Assembly (NCBI RefSeq): GCF_017654505.1
Contig: NC_054534.1
Span: forward strand, 22,781,252-22,845,251
Length of the DNA stretch: 64,000 nucleotides
Reading direction: 5' to 3'
DNA from: Polyodon spathula
Taxonomy: Eukaryota > Chordata > Actinopteri > Acipenseriformes > Polyodontidae
Every line of letters begins with the position of its first letter. The first letter of the stretch is position 1. A model generated the notes under the pieces. The model was not told where the DNA came from and searched no databases. It saw nothing but the letters and a program-made list of their open reading frames with translations. The position numbers were made by a program, and so were the translations under genes. This document shows, one piece after another, positions 62,139 to 64,000 of this stretch.

Positions 62139-62446
62139 CAGCAGCAGCAACAAGCACTAGGGTTACTATTTCTTTCCGTCTCGGGTCCCCTCTCTCCTAC
62201 ACGTACAGACAAGACAAACGGTGAATGGCCATCGAGAAATTTTAAATCAAGGGGTATTTAGTCAGGTGACTATATTGTTTTCAATTGCCGAGTAATTAAT
62301 TAATCAGCTTCGGGTGCAACAATAAAGTGCTACAAATAAATCATAAAGTGCGCTATCACAGAAAACACGTACAAATCAAAATATACAAACAAATAAGAGT
62401 TCAAAATAAAAAAGGGGAAATAACGGGTCAATTTGAACCCGTTACA
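61722..62446 (-). mobile_element. Solo LTR (TGTAAC...GTTACA)
   Basis: On the - strand it starts TGTAACGGGTTCAAATTGAC, whose first bases fold on themselves (TAACGGGT/ACCCGTTA), and ends CCTTCCAGGTGTTACA. AATAAA-type signals (GCAATAAAACATT and TTAAATAAAACC) lie in its 3' half. A (TGA)n microsatellite sits inside. No matching target duplication was found (attaa versus caaga), so one end may be eroded. No internal genes. Confidence 0.65.
62083..62139. repeat. (ATC)n microsatellite inside solo LTR
   Basis: About 19 ATC units. On the - strand it reads as poly-Asp, which is an artefact. Confidence 0.95.
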
Positions 62447-62936
62447 CAAGATAATTCTGCAGGAACTAATGGATGAGTTCCTACTTTTGTTTACCTGTAC
62501 AATTAATTCTGCTGTAAACTTCCACTGGCATACAAACTGCAATGACATAAGCTGAAAGTTGGTATTAGGGATAGTCAGTGGTGGTAGAAAACATTTAAAT
62601 CAGCAGTTGTTGCCACAGAAATGCTTAGACAGGAACTGTGGGTGAAGTCCCAATGGTACAATATGGTAGACCCTATTTTGATACACGTGCAAGTGTAAAT
62701 TATGGTTTTATATTTTTTATATACTTTTATTGCTCTCTGAAAATGTGCCTTTGCAATTTACCCTTGAAAATGGGGCTTGTGTGAGAAATACTACCATGTT
62801 AAAATATTTTAGGCAACCTTAATGAAAGAAGGTCTTCTCCCAAAGATACCATCAGGAAAGATTGGAGTATAGGCCACACACGTGCTTGAAGGAGCACTAT
62901 GTTATAAATTGTGTTCTGTCAAAGCATTTAATGTGT

Positions 62937-63406
62937 GGGAGTGTGGCAGGGTAGAGGCCCTGCTGGTGTAATGTGTATGTGTGTGTGGGGAATATTGCAT
63001 TGGCAGGGAAGGGGTTAAATTCCCCTCTGCCAGAACACATGTAGGAATGTGGCTGGGGCCATAATGGAATCATTGATGATTAATTAGGCTCTAGCCACCG
63101 ATGTATAAAAAGGGGAAAATCTGTGGTATTAATGTTAATGTTGGTGCTAGGGTAGGTGAAGGAGCTGTAGTTCGTGTGTGCTGTGTTGTGTGATGTCGAA
63201 GAGTAAAGGTACAGCTGTGTTTTTTGTTGTGTTTGTTTAAACCATTTTATAGTGGCCATTGCGCCATTTTGTTTGTTAGTGTGTTTTGTTTGTATGTTGT
63301 GTTTTATTAAAAGTGCGCAATAGTGGTGAAACTGCAGCTCCTCATGTCTGAGTCTCTCTCCCTGAAGGTAACAGCCTTGACAGTGATGCTACCTTGTCAC
63401 AGGGAG
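62937..63406 (+). mobile_element. Solo LTR with perfect 5-bp TSD
   Basis: The LTR (62942-63401, 460 bp) begins TGTGGCAGGG and ends ACCTTGTCACA. It is flanked on both sides by GGGAG (62937-62941 and 63402-63406). A TATA box (GTATAAAAAGG) is at 63103 and a poly(A)-like TTTTATTAAAAG near 63302. Its TGTGGCAG start and layout are those of the 14-kb LTR, so it belongs to the same broad family. No internal region remains, as expected after LTR-LTR recombination. Confidence 0.88.
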
Positions 63407-64000
63407 TCATCACATTTTATGTGACACGGAAATGGAAATCTCACATAGGTGCAATTCTCCGAGCTGAAGTGGTAATGGTTAAATACAGCAGAATGAAGTT
63501 TGACATTTGGACTAAGTGAACACCTGTGGGATCAACTGGGAAAAGGCTTGTTCCCAATGACCCTCAACATCATAACAAAGCAATCCATATCTGAAAGACT
63601 AAATAACAGCAAGCAATGAAGCTCAAGGCTGTGCAATTTGAAAGCTAGTCAAGCAAAACAAAAAATGCTTAAACAACATAGTAATTCAAAGTATTTTACT
63701 GATTTTATTTATTTATTTATTTTTTGCGATGTTATGTTTCCAAGTTTAAACAACTTACACTTTTAGAATGCCCAATTATTTTACCCTTGTTTTGAGGAAA
63801 AAGGCCAGCCCTGCAGGTATCTGAGTTCACCGTGCACCTAGCCAGTAGGGTCTGCTGTAGTGCAGTAAGGAGAAACAGCCTCTGCCAATTTTGCCTCCCT
63901 AACTTGTGGAATCCCAAATGCAGATTTACAACTTATCACAGCCTAGACGCAAACCTGCTCTCCCTTGTGTGAATGACTCACCCTACACACCACACTGCCC
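63407..64000. other. Intergenic, no gene recognised
   Basis: AT-rich sequence with a short TTTA run near 63704. No coding or RNA signal seen. Confidence 0.6.

Noticed and set aside
62021..62212. Poly-Asp open frame
   Set aside because: Artefact of the ATC microsatellite inside a solo LTR.

Overview
The window is a piece of a vertebrate nuclear genome. It is AT-rich, mostly intron and intergenic DNA, dense in microsatellites and retroelement remains, and has GT-AG split exons. It carries exons 2 to 9 of ROR2, a Wnt5a-binding receptor tyrosine kinase-like orphan receptor, on the + strand. The repeats (CR1-clade LINEs with a TTATGTTCTTAT-type 3' end, a tRNA-derived SINE with a MIR/CORE-like middle, an R2/Hero-like LINE with a restriction-like endonuclease, and LTR elements primed by tRNA-Leu), together with kilobase-scale introns and a tetrapod-like ROR2, suggest a non-teleost ray-finned fish, perhaps sturgeon or paddlefish. 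The species is an inference.

Layout. 1-22731 is the end of ROR2 intron 1: a palindromic MITE, a SINE, an inverted-LTR insertion with its own target-site duplication (14092-14749) and a dead CR1 LINE (about 18690-21120). 22732-48534 holds the coding exons: exon 2 (N-terminal linker), 3 (Ig domain), 4 (37-bp linker), 5 and 6 (Frizzled cysteine-rich domain), 7 (kringle), 8 (transmembrane), 9 (whole tyrosine kinase plus Ser/Thr- and Pro-rich tail). All splice phases agree. Intron 4 (12.1 kb) contains a decayed R2/Hero-like element on the - strand. Exon 1 (signal peptide) is not visible and should lie upstream. The 3' UTR probably ends near 49.68 kb.

Downstream (49.7-64 kb) there is no complete gene. 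At 51772-52382 there is a 5'-truncated, frameshifted remnant of an NFIL3-like gene. It lacks the bZIP part, and the frameshift sits in an AC repeat. NFIL3 is the neighbour of ROR2 in other vertebrates, so this fits local synteny. The rest is a 30-40 bp-arm hairpin, a degenerate LTR element with two LTRs (55714-57251), LINE pieces and two solo LTRs, one with a perfect 5-bp target duplication.

The exons encode one single-pass membrane receptor. The Ig, cysteine-rich and kringle domains form the ectodomain, and the kinase and tail lie in the cytoplasm. The most notable coding feature is substitution around the kinase activation loop, including loss of one tyrosine of the YxxxYY motif. I found no evidence of a new multi-gene system. 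The items most worth checking are the NFIL3-like relic, the kinase changes and the inverted-LTR insertion.
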